18,835 nucleotides of DNA from Phosphoribacter sp964647395 (GTDB taxonomy: Bacteria > Actinomycetota > Actinomycetes > Actinomycetales > Dermatophilaceae): the NCBI GenBank assembly GCA_964647395.1, contig CAZYHR010000067.1:1-18835 (forward strand), given 5' to 3'. The translations under genes were made by a program, and so were the position numbers. Below the pieces are notes generated by a model that did not search any database, had not been told where the DNA came from, and saw only the letters and a program-made list of their open reading frames with translations. This document shows positions 1 to 8,741 of this stretch, one piece after another. Position 1 is the first letter of the stretch, and the number at the start of each line of letters is the position of its first letter.

Positions 1-1668
<1,668 letters not shown>

Positions 1669-1692
1669 TGCCGTCCGGGCGGCGCGGCAAGG

Positions 1693-1698
1693 CACACT
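1693..1698 (+). promoter_or_regulatory. Candidate -10 hexamer for a leaderless mRNA (CACACT)
   Basis: CACACT ends 6 nt before the ATG at 1705, which would put the transcription start at or next to the start codon. No Shine-Dalgarno sequence fits this short interval. It is the weakest match to TANNNT in the leaderless set of this window. Confidence 0.4.
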
Positions 1699-1704
1699 GT
1701 GGGC

Positions 1705-2178
1705 ATGACGGAATTCACCCAGGAGGAGCGCGATATCGTCCGGGCCTCCGCCTTCGGGGCGATCGCCCTGGTGTCTCGCTGCGAGCCCGGTTTCATCGCC
1801 ATGTTCCAGGAGAGCGTGGCGGGCTCCCGATCCATCGCCAGCGCGCCCACCGAGATCCGCGAACTCATCGTCCGGGGCGGTCTGGTGCCGCCGGCCACCG
1901 GGTCGGCGGGCGAGGTCGAGACCTCGGTGCTCGTGGCGCTCGGTCAGGCCGTGCGGATCCTGCAGGCCAAGCCGCCCGAGTTGCTCGCCGACTTCCGCGC
2001 CGTCGTCCTCGCGGCCTGCGACGCCGTGGCCGGCGCGGCCCGGGGCGTCAGCGCCGAGGAGACCGAGATGATCGGCCGGGTCCGCGACGCCCTGGCCGGC
2101 AACGGCGGCCAGGCGCCCACCCCCCCGGTCCCCCAGGACATCGCCGACTCCGACGGACTGCTCGGCTCGACCCGCTAG
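1705..2178 (+). CDS. Small helical protein of unknown function
   Basis: A 157-residue protein without signal peptide or membrane helix. It looks all-helical up to about residue 135 and ends in a Pro/Gln-rich, probably disordered tail (QAPTPPVPQ). I do not recognise the family with confidence. The segment around GVSAEETEMIGRVRDALAG (about residues 115-133) recalls the last helices of TerB/DjlA-type acidic helical domains, but no metal-binding aspartates are evident, so this is only a resemblance. The ATG at 1705 is preferred over the GTG at 1699 because a -10-like hexamer ends 6 nt before it and the ATG is two codons inside. It lies 36 nt downstream of clpB and upstream of the TPR/AAA+ gene group, so a link to protein quality control is possible from position alone. 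Codon usage is like its neighbours. Confidence 0.75.
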   Translation: MTEFTQEERDIVRASAFGAIALVSRCEPGFIAMFQESVAGSRSIASAPTEIRELIVRGGLVPPATGSAGEVETSVLVALGQAVRILQAKPPELLADFRAVVLAACDAVAGAARGVSAEETEMIGRVRDALAGNGGQAPTPPVPQDIADSDGLLGSTR

Positions 2179-2271
2179 CCGACCGGGCGGCGGGGAACCC
2201 CAGGCCCGGGCGCTCGGAGCCCAGCCGCCCGCAGCCCGGGCGGGCCGGTGCCGGGCCCGGCGCGGGCGGCA

Positions 2272-2277
2272 TACCCT
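2272..2277 (+). promoter_or_regulatory. Candidate -10 hexamer (TACCCT) for a leaderless TPR gene
   Basis: TACCCT ends 6 nt before the GTG at 2284. The upstream 105-nt intergenic stretch (2179-2283) is extremely G/C rich and shows no purine-rich Shine-Dalgarno near the GTG. The hexamer overlaps one copy of the dispersed octamer CGGCATAC (2267-2274). Confidence 0.55.
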
Positions 2278-2283
2278 GTCCGA

Positions 2284-3378
2284 GTGGCAGGGGACGAGGT
2301 GGGGGCGACGGTCGAGCGTGCCGTGCGGCTGCTGTCGCTCGGGCGCGCGGACGAGGCGATCCGCACCCTGGGGCCGGTGGTCGCGGCGCACCCCGAGCAG
2401 ACCCGGCCCAGCGCGGTGCTGGCCGTCGCACTGCTGCAGCAGCAGCGCGCCGGCGAGGCCGCCGACCTGCTGGCCAGGGTCATCGCCGCCAACCCCGAGG
2501 CCGCCGAACCGCACCGGCTCATGTCGATCGCGCTGCGGCTGCTGCGCCGCCCGCACGAGGCGGTCGGGGCCGCCTATCGAGCGGCGGTGCTGGACCCGCA
2601 CGACGTGGATCACCGCGTCGAGCTGGCCGAGACCTACCTGGCGACCCGGCAGCTCGCCCCGGCCCGCGAGGCCGCCCAGCAGGCCGTGGCCATGGCCCCG
2701 GAGAGCGCTGCCAGCCACCTGATCATGGCCGACGTGCTCTTCCCGGAGTTCGTCAAACCACGCAAGGCCGATCTCGTGGGGGCCCAGTGGCACGTGCGCC
2801 GGGCCCTGGAGCTGGAGCCGGGCAACGTCTACGCGCGCAACGAACTGGCCCGCATCATGATGGCCGACGGGCGCGCCCTGGAGGCGGCCGGCGTGCTGTC
2901 CGCCGCGGTCGGTGACGACCCGGACGAACAGGCGCTGCACATCAACCTGGATCTCGTCTTCGGCACCGTGGTGCGGTGGGCGCACTGGGGGATGATCGCG
3001 CTGTGCGTCTCGGTCGTCGTCATCGGGCTGGTCGGCTACGGGGTGGCCCAGCGGACCGACAGCCTCGCGGTGCACATCACGACCAGCCTGGCTGCCCTCA
3101 CCGTGGTCGTCGGCGCCGCCGGGTGGCTGACGCGCTCGGTGCGCCGCCGGGTCCCGGACCACCTGCTGCGTCCGTTGCTGCGCGGCTTCGCCCGGCGGGA
3201 CAAGCTGGGGGCCCTGTGGGCCGGTTTCATGACGCTGCAGTGGCTCGGCCTGCTCGTCGGGTCGTGCCTGCCGCCCATGGGTGTGCTGCTCGCCGGCGTG
3301 GCCGGCTTCCACACGTTGTGGATCGGGGTCGCGCTCAGCTGGCTCCGCTTCTTCGTCTATCGGCCCAGGCTCTCCTGA
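2284..3378 (+). CDS. TPR-repeat protein with four C-terminal membrane helices (paralogue A)
   Basis: A 364-residue protein. Residues 1-225 are tandem 34-residue TPR-like helix pairs (for example RAVRLLSLGRADEAIRTLGP and AAYRAAVLDPHDVDHRVELAETYL). The unit around residue 150 carries an insertion (FPEFVKPRKADLVGAQWHV) before its second helix. From about residue 235 come four hydrophobic segments: WGMIALCVSVVVIGLVGYG; ITTSLAALTVVVGAAGWLT; GFMTLQWLGLLVGSCLP; GVLLAGVAGFHTLWIGVALSW. There is no N-terminal signal peptide, so I infer that the TPR part stays in the cytoplasm and is tethered by the C-terminal helices. The GTG at 2284 was chosen because a -10 hexamer sits 6 nt upstream; earlier in-frame starts would run back through that promoter. 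TPR arrays bind proteins, and the partner is unknown. Three paralogues lie downstream, two of them coupled to an AAA+ ATPase, which suggests a shared complex. The 3' end overlaps the convergent hydrolase gene by 22 nt. Confidence 0.85.
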   Translation: MAGDEVGATVERAVRLLSLGRADEAIRTLGPVVAAHPEQTRPSAVLAVALLQQQRAGEAADLLARVIAANPEAAEPHRLMSIALRLLRRPHEAVGAAYRAAVLDPHDVDHRVELAETYLATRQLAPAREAAQQAVAMAPESAASHLIMADVLFPEFVKPRKADLVGAQWHVRRALELEPGNVYARNELARIMMADGRALEAAGVLSAAVGDDPDEQALHINLDLVFGTVVRWAHWGMIALCVSVVVIGLVGYGVAQRTDSLAVHITTSLAALTVVVGAAGWLTRSVRRRVPDHLLRPLLRGFARRDKLGALWAGFMTLQWLGLLVGSCLPPMGVLLAGVAGFHTLWIGVALSWLRFFVYRPRLS

Positions 3379-4040
3379 GCCGGGCCCGGCCCGTCGACGA
3401 AATCCCGCACCAGAGCGGCGAACTCGTCGGGTCGCTCGGTGTTGAGCAGGTGCCCGCCGCCGGCCACGACGTGCAGCCGCGCCCCCGGTATGCCGCTGGC
3501 CAGCCAGCGCGCGGCCGGCTGGTTGGCGCGGTCGCGGCCACCGACGACGACGAGCGTCACGGCCCGGATGCGGGGCAGGGCGGCGCTGAGATCGGTGCGC
3601 CGGGCCACGTCGAGCGCCGCGAGCAGGCGCTGCTTGGACACCCCGGTCGAGGCCAGCCGCGCGGCGGGGACCAGCCGCACCAGCGCGGACTGGACCGCCA
3701 TGAGGCCGGCCGGGCGCACCTGACCCCCGCTCAGGACCAGTCGGCGGACCCGCGCCGGGTGGTCGGCGGCGAGCTGCGCTGCCACGATGGCGCCGTAGGA
3801 CAGCCCCACGACGTCGACCTGCCGGGCCCCCTCGAGGGTGAGCTGGTCGTCCAGGGCGGCCGCCGCGTCGGGGATCGACAGCGGACGCGGGTCGGTGGGG
3901 CACAGCCCCGGCACCCAGGGGGTCAGCAGCCGCCGGCTGCCGTGGAGGGCCACGACCACGTCCTGCCAGGCCATCGGGCCCTGACCGCCACCGTGCAGCA
4001 GGACGAGCGGGACAGCGGGGTCGGGCGCGGTGTCGGGCAT
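3357..4040 (-). CDS. Alpha/beta-hydrolase fold enzyme
   Basis: A 227-residue cytoplasmic hydrolase with the complete catalytic set visible: oxyanion-hole loop HGGG (16-19), nucleophile elbow G-L-S-Y-G with Ser81, acid Asp170 in VVVGGRDR and His197 in AGGGHLLN. The cap between strands 6 and 7 (about 110-155) is short, as in small esterases and haloperoxidase-like hydrolases. The substrate cannot be read from sequence; esterase, lactonase or a C-C hydrolase are all possible. It begins with ATG at 4040, and TACGAT ends 6 nt upstream on this strand, fitting a leaderless transcript. It is convergent with TPR gene A (22-nt tail overlap) and divergent from the AAA+ gene, so it interrupts the TPR/AAA+ group on the opposite strand. 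I see no evidence that it belongs functionally to that group. Confidence 0.9.
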   Translation of the reverse strand: MPDTAPDPAVPLVLLHGGGQGPMAWQDVVVALHGSRRLLTPWVPGLCPTDPRPLSIPDAAAALDDQLTLEGARQVDVVGLSYGAIVAAQLAADHPARVRRLVLSGGQVRPAGLMAVQSALVRLVPAARLASTGVSKQRLLAALDVARRTDLSAALPRIRAVTLVVVGGRDRANQPAARWLASGIPGARLHVVAGGGHLLNTERPDEFAALVRDFVDGPGPAQESLGR

Positions 4041-4046
4041 GGCGGC

Positions 4047-4052
4047 ATCGTA
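4047..4052 (-). promoter_or_regulatory. Candidate -10 hexamer (TACGAT) of the hydrolase gene
   Basis: On the minus strand TACGAT is followed by six bases and then the ATG at 4040. The -35 region falls in or next to the assembly gap and cannot be read. Confidence 0.5.
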
Positions 4053-4056
4053 GGCA

Positions 4057-4066
4057 NNNNNNNNNN
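4057..4066. other. Assembly gap (ten Ns)
   Basis: Ten consecutive Ns lie in the divergent intergenic region between the hydrolase and the AAA+ gene. The true length is unknown. On its right side, 4071-4077 (AGGTCGG) and 4096-4102 (CCGACCT) form a perfect 7-bp inverted repeat around a very G/C-rich loop, which could have stalled sequencing. Bases 4041-4168 otherwise hold only the two opposing promoters. Confidence 0.98.
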
Positions 4067-4155
4067 AGGCAGGTCGGCCAGCCGGCCGGCGGGCCCCGAC
4101 CTGAGGCGGCGGGCCATGGTGCGGGCAGGTTCGCTGCCGGACCCGGCCCCAGTCG

Positions 4156-4161
4156 TAATCT
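4156..4161 (+). promoter_or_regulatory. Candidate -10 hexamer (TAATCT) of the AAA+/TPR operon
   Basis: TAATCT ends 7 nt before the GTG at 4169, and there is no Shine-Dalgarno sequence. It is a good match to the actinobacterial TANNNT -10 element and places the transcript start at the start codon of the AAA+ gene. Confidence 0.6.
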
Positions 4162-4168
4162 TGACGCC

Positions 4169-5467
4169 GTGACCAACCCGCTCATCGAGTCGTTGTCCCG
4201 CGCCGTCGAGGCCACCCCCGCCGACGTGCCGCTGCGGCTGCATCTGGCGGCGCTGCTGCTCGACGCCGGGCGTGCCGACGAAGCCGTGCAGCACTGCGCG
4301 AGCGCGCTGCAGCACGACCCCGGCAGCGCCGACGCGCGGGCCCTCATGGGCCGGGCGCTCGGGGGCACCGCACCGGCAACGCCCGGCCTGCCGCCCGCCG
4401 CCCCACCCGCTGCACCGGCGCCGTTGCCGCCACCCGCGCCCGCCCCGGCCCAGGACCCGAGCGCCCCGACGCGGCCGTCCTCGTCAGGTGCTGGCGGGTT
4501 CGACTGGAGCGCGGCCGAGTCCGAGGTCCAGGACATCTCGCCCGAGCCGATGTTCGTCGACGGTGAGCGGGGCGACCCGGCGGTCGACGCGTGGGACCTC
4601 GAGCGGGCCACCGTGCGCCTCGCCGACGTCGGCGGCATGCAGCACGTCAAGGAGCGGCTGACGATGAGCTTCCTGGCGCCGATGCAGAACCCCGAACTGC
4701 GCAAGCTCTACGGCAAGAGCCTCAAGGGAGGCATCCTGCTCTACGGCCCACCCGGCTGCGGCAAGACGTTCATCGGCCGGGCGATCGCCGGCGAGCTCGG
4801 GGCACAGTTCATCAACGTCGGGCTGGCCGACGTGCTCGACATGTACATCGGACAGTCGGAGCGCAACCTGCACGAGCTGTTCATGGTGGCCCGGCGCAAC
4901 GCCCCGGTCGTCGTCTTCCTCGACGAGGTCGACGCCATCGGCGTCAAGCGCAGCATGACCCGGCACTCGGGCATCCGCAGCACCGTCAACCAGTTGCTCA
5001 CCGAGCTTGACGGGGTGACCGACAGCAACGAGGGCGTCTACGTCGTGGGGGCGACCAACCAGCCCTGGGACGTCGACCCGGCGCTGCGCCGTCCGGGCCG
5101 CTTCGACCGCACCATCCTCGTGCTGCCCCCCGACCTGCCGGCCCGCGAGGCGATCTTCCGCTACCACCTCAAGGACCGCCCCATCGAGGGTATCGACCCC
5201 GGCGAACTCGCCAAGGTCAGCGACGGATACTCGGGGGCCGACATCGAGCACGTCTGCGACACCGCGGCGGAGCGGGCCATGATGGAGGGGCTGCGCTCCG
5301 GCCAGGTGCGGATGATCCGGATGGACGACCTGCGGGCGGCGCTGCGCGAGGTGCGACCGTCCACCGGGCCCTGGTTCGACTCGGCTCGCAACGTCGTGCA
5401 GTTCGCCAACGCCGACGGGACCTACGACGAGCTGCGCGACTACATGAAGCGCACCCGCCGGCTGTGA
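4169..5467 (+). CDS. AAA+ ATPase of Cdc48/Vps4 type with N-terminal TPR-like helices
   Basis: A 432-residue soluble ATPase. Residues 1-67 form about two TPR-like helix pairs (VPLRLHLAALLLDAGRADEAVQH). Residues 68-112 are a Pro/Ala-rich linker and 113-145 an acidic spacer. A single classic AAA module starts near residue 148 (LADVGGMQHVKERL): Walker A GPPGCGKT (193-200), Walker B VVFLDEVDAIG with D252 and E253, sensor-1 GATNQP, and a second region of homology ALRRPGRFDR (305-314) with both arginine-finger candidates R308 and R311. The lid has YSGADIEHVCDTAAERAM. A C-terminal extension (about 395-432, GPWFDSARNVVQFAN) follows the lid, a position where Vps4/katanin-type enzymes carry an oligomerisation helix. 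All catalytic motifs are intact, so ATP-driven remodelling of a protein substrate is the expected activity; the substrate is unknown. EccA of type VII secretion also joins TPRs to an AAA module, but its module is of the CbxX/CfqX type and no ESX gene is present here. The stop overlaps the next start (GTGA). Confidence 0.92.
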   Translation: MTNPLIESLSRAVEATPADVPLRLHLAALLLDAGRADEAVQHCASALQHDPGSADARALMGRALGGTAPATPGLPPAAPPAAPAPLPPPAPAPAQDPSAPTRPSSSGAGGFDWSAAESEVQDISPEPMFVDGERGDPAVDAWDLERATVRLADVGGMQHVKERLTMSFLAPMQNPELRKLYGKSLKGGILLYGPPGCGKTFIGRAIAGELGAQFINVGLADVLDMYIGQSERNLHELFMVARRNAPVVVFLDEVDAIGVKRSMTRHSGIRSTVNQLLTELDGVTDSNEGVYVVGATNQPWDVDPALRRPGRFDRTILVLPPDLPAREAIFRYHLKDRPIEGIDPGELAKVSDGYSGADIEHVCDTAAERAMMEGLRSGQVRMIRMDDLRAALREVRPSTGPWFDSARNVVQFANADGTYDELRDYMKRTRRL

Positions 5468-6522
5468 CTGACCCGGTTGTGCTGCAACGGATCGCGGCGC
5501 TCGGTGAGGCCGGGCGCCACGCCGCGGCACGGACCATGGCCGAACAGGCCCTGGCCACCCAGCCGGACGACCCCGACCTGCTGCTGGCCCTGGCCTGGGC
5601 CTGCGCCCGGCTGGGCGACCTGCCCGCCGCGCTGGCCGCTGTCGACGCGAGCCGACGGCTGCGTCCCGAGGACGGCCACGCGGCATACCTGCGGGCCCGG
5701 GTGCTGGTCGCCCTGGGCCGGGGCCAGGAAGCGCTGGCCGGCGCCGACGAGGCGGCCCGCCTGCTGCCGCCGTCCGCGGGGGTGCTCGGCGTGCGCGCCC
5801 GGGCGCTCGCGCTGACCGGGGACCTGCCCACGGCCGAGGCGACGGCCCGACGGGCCGTGGCCTTGGCGCCGCACAGCACCGCGGCGCTGCTCGACCTCGC
5901 CTGGTCGCTGCTGCCACCCCGGCGACACAGCACCCCGGCCCGGCTCGCGGCCGCGGAGCAGGCCGTCCGAGAGGCGCTGCGGCTCGAACCGACGGACCCG
6001 CACCTGCACACCGAGCTGGCCCGGGTGCTGCGGCTGCGGGGGCAGATCTTCCCCGCGATGGCCGCCGCCCTGCGGGCCCTGCGTCTCGGGCCGACCAGCG
6101 TCGGCCCGGAACTGCTCGACGAGGTCGTCGGCGTCGTGCTGGGGTGGATGGTCTGCGGCGTGCTCGTGCTCTACGGCACGGCGCTGGCCGCCGGGTCGCC
6201 GCGCGCGGTCCACCGCCCCTACTGGCTGCTCTGGCCGCTCGGGCTCGCGGTGGCGGCCCTGGTCGGGTGGCTGGTGCGCCGGCTGCAGCGCGCCCTGGGC
6301 GACGACGCCCGAGGCCAGCTGCGCTGGCTGGCCCGCCGCCAGCCGGTGATGGCCGCCATGCTGGCCGTCTTCGCCGTCGGCTGGCTGGTGCTCATGGTCG
6401 TGCCGGCGCTGCCCGCGAGTTGGCGCGCCGGCGCCGCCGCCCTGTCGTTGACCCCGGTGCTGATCGTCGCTCCGTATGCCGCCTGGCAGCGGCGGCTCAA
6501 GCGGCGGGGTCGGTCGTCGTGA
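5464..6522 (+). CDS. TPR-repeat protein with four C-terminal membrane helices (paralogue B)
   Basis: A 352-residue paralogue of the proteins at 2284, 6519 and 7676. It has TPR-like helix pairs to about residue 215 (RTMAEQALATQPDDPDLLLAL, AEATARRAVALAPHSTAALL, AVREALRLEPTDPHLHTELA), with the same insertion before the penultimate unit (LLPPRRHSTPARLAAAEQ). Four hydrophobic segments follow: VVLGWMVCGVLVLYGTAL, LLWPLGLAVAALVGWLV, MLAVFAVGWLVLMVVPAL and ALSLTPVLIVAPYAAW. The GTG start at 5464 lies inside the AAA+ stop (GTGA, 4-nt overlap) and the stop overlaps the next GTG in the same way, so translation is probably coupled along ATPase-B-C. This suggests the three products are made together and may form one complex, with the TPR face in the cytoplasm available to the ATPase. 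No enzymatic motif is visible. Confidence 0.87.
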   Translation: MTDPVVLQRIAALGEAGRHAAARTMAEQALATQPDDPDLLLALAWACARLGDLPAALAAVDASRRLRPEDGHAAYLRARVLVALGRGQEALAGADEAARLLPPSAGVLGVRARALALTGDLPTAEATARRAVALAPHSTAALLDLAWSLLPPRRHSTPARLAAAEQAVREALRLEPTDPHLHTELARVLRLRGQIFPAMAAALRALRLGPTSVGPELLDEVVGVVLGWMVCGVLVLYGTALAAGSPRAVHRPYWLLWPLGLAVAALVGWLVRRLQRALGDDARGQLRWLARRQPVMAAMLAVFAVGWLVLMVVPALPASWRAGAAALSLTPVLIVAPYAAWQRRLKRRGRSS

Positions 6523-7577
6523 CCCCGGGCGAGCGGGCCGATGACGACCTCGAGCGGACTCTCGAGCGGCTACGGCTGCTGTGCGACGCGGAACGCTTCG
6601 CCGAGGGGGAGCCGCTCTGGCGCGCCGCGCTGGCCACCAGCCCGGACGACGCGCGGCTGCTCGTCCTCGGCGCGGTCGTCCTGCTCGGGCTCGAGCGCCC
6701 GGGCGAGGCGGCCGACCTGGCTGCGCACGCGGCCTACCTCATGCCGGGCAGCGACGTGCCTCAGGGGCTGCTCGCGCAGGCGCTGCTCGATCTGGGCCGT
6801 CGGGAGGAGGCCTGCTTCGCCGCCCAGCGCGCGGTGCAACTCGACCCGCACGACTGGGCCAACCTGGTGCGCTACTCCCGTTGTCTGGCAACGATGCCCG
6901 AGTTCGTCGACCAGGCCTGGGAGGTGGCCCGGCAGGCGGTGCGGATGGCCCCCGAGCAGCCGTGGGCGCACGCCAACATCGCCGACCTCGCGGTGCCGGA
7001 CGACCCGCGGTTCGCCGACGAGCAGGCACTCGACGTCGCGGAGCGGGCCCTGCGTGAGGCGCTGCGCCTGGACCCCGCCGACGCCGCGCTGCACAACAAC
7101 CTGGCGCGGGTGCTGTCGCTGCGGTCGCGGCCGTTGGACGCGCTGACCGGGTTCGCCACGACCGTGCACACCGACCCCAGCCGTCGGGCCTCGCTTGGGG
7201 TGGACAACGCGCGGATCGTGTTGGAGGACATCGTCGTCCGGCTCGCCGGGGTGGTGCTTGTCGGGGCCATTCCGGTCGTGGTGGGCATGGGACGCGTGGT
7301 CGCCGGCCTCACCGCCGTGCTCGTCCTGGGGTATGCCGCGTGGCTGGCCCGCGGGGTCGCGCGCCTCGGCCGGGAGCCGCGGACGGTCGTCACCGCCGCG
7401 GTGCGCTCGTCGCTGCTGTTGCGCGTCGGCCTGGTGCTGGCCGTGCTCGGGATCGGACTGCTGGTGGGCGCGGCGATCCCGTCGCCGGTCGACCCGCGCA
7501 CCGGTGCCGCGGGAGCCTGGCTGGCCGCCCTCGGCTCGTGGGCGGTGGTGTGGCTGCCGCGGTCCGTGCGCAGGTGA
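6519..7577 (+). CDS. TPR-repeat protein with four C-terminal membrane helices (paralogue C)
   Basis: A 352-residue paralogue. TPR-like units are clear: EAACFAAQ-type helices around FAAQRAVQLDPHDWANLV, VARQAVRMAPEQPWAHANIA and ALREALRLDPADAALHNNLA. The family insertion reads VPDDPRFADEQALDVAER. Four hydrophobic segments occupy the last ~120 residues: VVRLAGVVLVGAIPVVVGMG, GLTAVLVLGYAAWLARGVA, LLRVGLVLAVLGIGLLVGAA and GAWLAALGSWAVVWLP. The start is GTG at 6519, overlapping the previous stop by 4 nt; longer upstream reading would run inside gene B. It ends the overlapping part of the operon; paralogue D follows after 98 nt with its own promoter. Its function is inferred only as a membrane-tethered protein-binding scaffold. 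Confidence 0.87.
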   Translation: MTPGERADDDLERTLERLRLLCDAERFAEGEPLWRAALATSPDDARLLVLGAVVLLGLERPGEAADLAAHAAYLMPGSDVPQGLLAQALLDLGRREEACFAAQRAVQLDPHDWANLVRYSRCLATMPEFVDQAWEVARQAVRMAPEQPWAHANIADLAVPDDPRFADEQALDVAERALREALRLDPADAALHNNLARVLSLRSRPLDALTGFATTVHTDPSRRASLGVDNARIVLEDIVVRLAGVVLVGAIPVVVGMGRVVAGLTAVLVLGYAAWLARGVARLGREPRTVVTAAVRSSLLLRVGLVLAVLGIGLLVGAAIPSPVDPRTGAAGAWLAALGSWAVVWLPRSVRR

Positions 7578-7585
7578 GGCGGCGG

Positions 7586-7646
7586 CGGGTCGATCGATCG
7601 CGCTGACCGGTCGCCCGATTCGGGGCCGCCCGATCGGTCGATCCGG
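7586..7646. repeat. Imperfect inverted repeat upstream of TPR gene D
   Basis: Bases 7586-7600 and 7632-7646 are complementary at 13 of 15 positions and carry repeated CGATCG/TCGATC elements, separated by 31 nt. The right arm occupies the expected -35 region of the next promoter (-10 at 7664-7669). It may be an operator or a transcript 3' hairpin for the preceding operon. Confidence 0.4.
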
Positions 7647-7663
7647 CCCTCCGCGGCGCTGCC

Positions 7664-7669
7664 TAGCCT
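7664..7669 (+). promoter_or_regulatory. Candidate -10 hexamer (TAGCCT) for leaderless TPR gene D
   Basis: TAGCCT ends 6 nt before the GTG at 7676; no Shine-Dalgarno sequence is present. It implies that paralogue D can be transcribed separately from the AAA+-B-C operon. Confidence 0.55.
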
Positions 7670-7675
7670 GACTCG

Positions 7676-8731
7676 GTGAGTATGCCGTCCGACCTCGCCG
7701 AGGTCCTGGCGCGGATGTCGGACGAGCAGGCCGGTGACCCCGAACTCGCCTTGTCGACAGGCGAATCCGCCTTGGCCACCTGGCCTGATGACCCGCGGCT
7801 GCTCGTCGCGTGTGCCGCCGCGGCGCGCTCCTGCGGCCGGCTGGACGTGGCGCTGGGCCATGCCGCCGACGCGGTCGCGGTGGGCGGCAGCCACGCGATC
7901 CCGCACGCGGTGTTCGCCGACGTCCTGTGGGCGGCCGGTCGCGTCGATGAGGCGGCGTATGCCGCGGCCCGAGCCGTCGACCTGGCCCCGGCGAACTTCC
8001 ATCACCACGTGCGGCTCGGGGAGTTGGCCAGCCTCCAGCCGGACGGGGCCGACCTGGCCTGGCAGGCGGCCCAGCGGGCCGTGACGCTGGCGCCGCACGA
8101 GCCGATGACCCATCTACTCGTCGTCCGGCTGGCGCTGCCCCAGGACCCGCGGTACGCCCACGACCGGCAGTTGGACACCGCCGAGCGGGCGGCGAGGGAG
8201 GCGATCCGGCTCGAGCCGACCCTGCCCGAGGCGCACGCCGCCCTCGCCTCGGTCCAGGTGCTGCGGCCGGGTGCCGCCGGGGGGCTGGCCGAGATCTGCG
8301 CGGCGGTGGCGGCCGGTGGCGGCGCCGCCCCGCTGGCGATCTGCCACGCGCTGATCGGCCATGCGGTGCAGCAGTTGGCGGCTGTGCTCGTCCTGGCCAC
8401 CCTGCCGGTGACCGTGCAGGCGCCGCGGGTGGTCTGCGCGGCGGTGGCCGTGGTGCTGCTCGGCTTCGTCGGTTGGCTCGGGTCCGGGGTGCTCGGCCGC
8501 GGCCGGGTGACCCGCGTGGTCGTCGGGGCGACCCTGGCCGGACATCCCTGGCTCGCGGTGTCCGTGGCCCTGGTGCTGACCGGCCTGGTCGTCTGCGTGC
8601 TCGGTCTGGTGGCGCCGCTCGCGATTCCCCCGGTCGGCCTGGTCGCGGCGGTCTGGGCAGCGGCGCTGTCGGCTTTCGCCGTGTCGGTGGGTGCCTCGCG
8701 AGCCACGCTGCGCGCCGCCGGGCTGACCTGA
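7676..8731 (+). CDS. TPR-repeat protein with four C-terminal membrane helices (paralogue D)
   Basis: A 351-residue paralogue of A, B and C. TPR-like helices run to about residue 215 (ALSTGESALATWPDDPRLLVAC, YAAARAVDLAPANFHHHVRL, AREAIRLEPTLPEAHAALA). The family insertion is LPQDPRYAHDRQLDTAER, nearly the same as in paralogue C. Four hydrophobic segments follow: VQQLAAVLVLATLPVTV, VVCAAVAVVLLGFVGWLG, WLAVSVALVLTGLVVCVLGL and VGLVAAVWAAALSAFAV. The start could be GTG 7676 or ATG 7682. I prefer GTG because the -10 hexamer ends exactly 6 nt before it. C and D look most alike, suggesting a recent local duplication. A hairpin at 8742-8758 closes the unit. The role is inferred as membrane-anchored partner of the AAA+ ATPase; no direct evidence. 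Confidence 0.86.
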   Translation: MSMPSDLAEVLARMSDEQAGDPELALSTGESALATWPDDPRLLVACAAAARSCGRLDVALGHAADAVAVGGSHAIPHAVFADVLWAAGRVDEAAYAAARAVDLAPANFHHHVRLGELASLQPDGADLAWQAAQRAVTLAPHEPMTHLLVVRLALPQDPRYAHDRQLDTAERAAREAIRLEPTLPEAHAALASVQVLRPGAAGGLAEICAAVAAGGGAAPLAICHALIGHAVQQLAAVLVLATLPVTVQAPRVVCAAVAVVLLGFVGWLGSGVLGRGRVTRVVVGATLAGHPWLAVSVALVLTGLVVCVLGLVAPLAIPPVGLVAAVWAAALSAFAVSVGASRATLRAAGLT

Positions 8732-8741
8732 GCGCGGCGCA

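Noticed and set aside
4169..5467. EccA-type type VII secretion ATPase
   Set aside because: EccA has a long TPR domain and a CbxX/CfqX AAA module; here the module is Cdc48/Vps4-like and no EccB-E, PE/PPE or WXG100 genes are present.
4484..5917. 477-codon minus-strand open frame over the AAA+ gene
   Set aside because: Antisense of a strongly conserved AAA module; composition is low-complexity and no start signals are visible.
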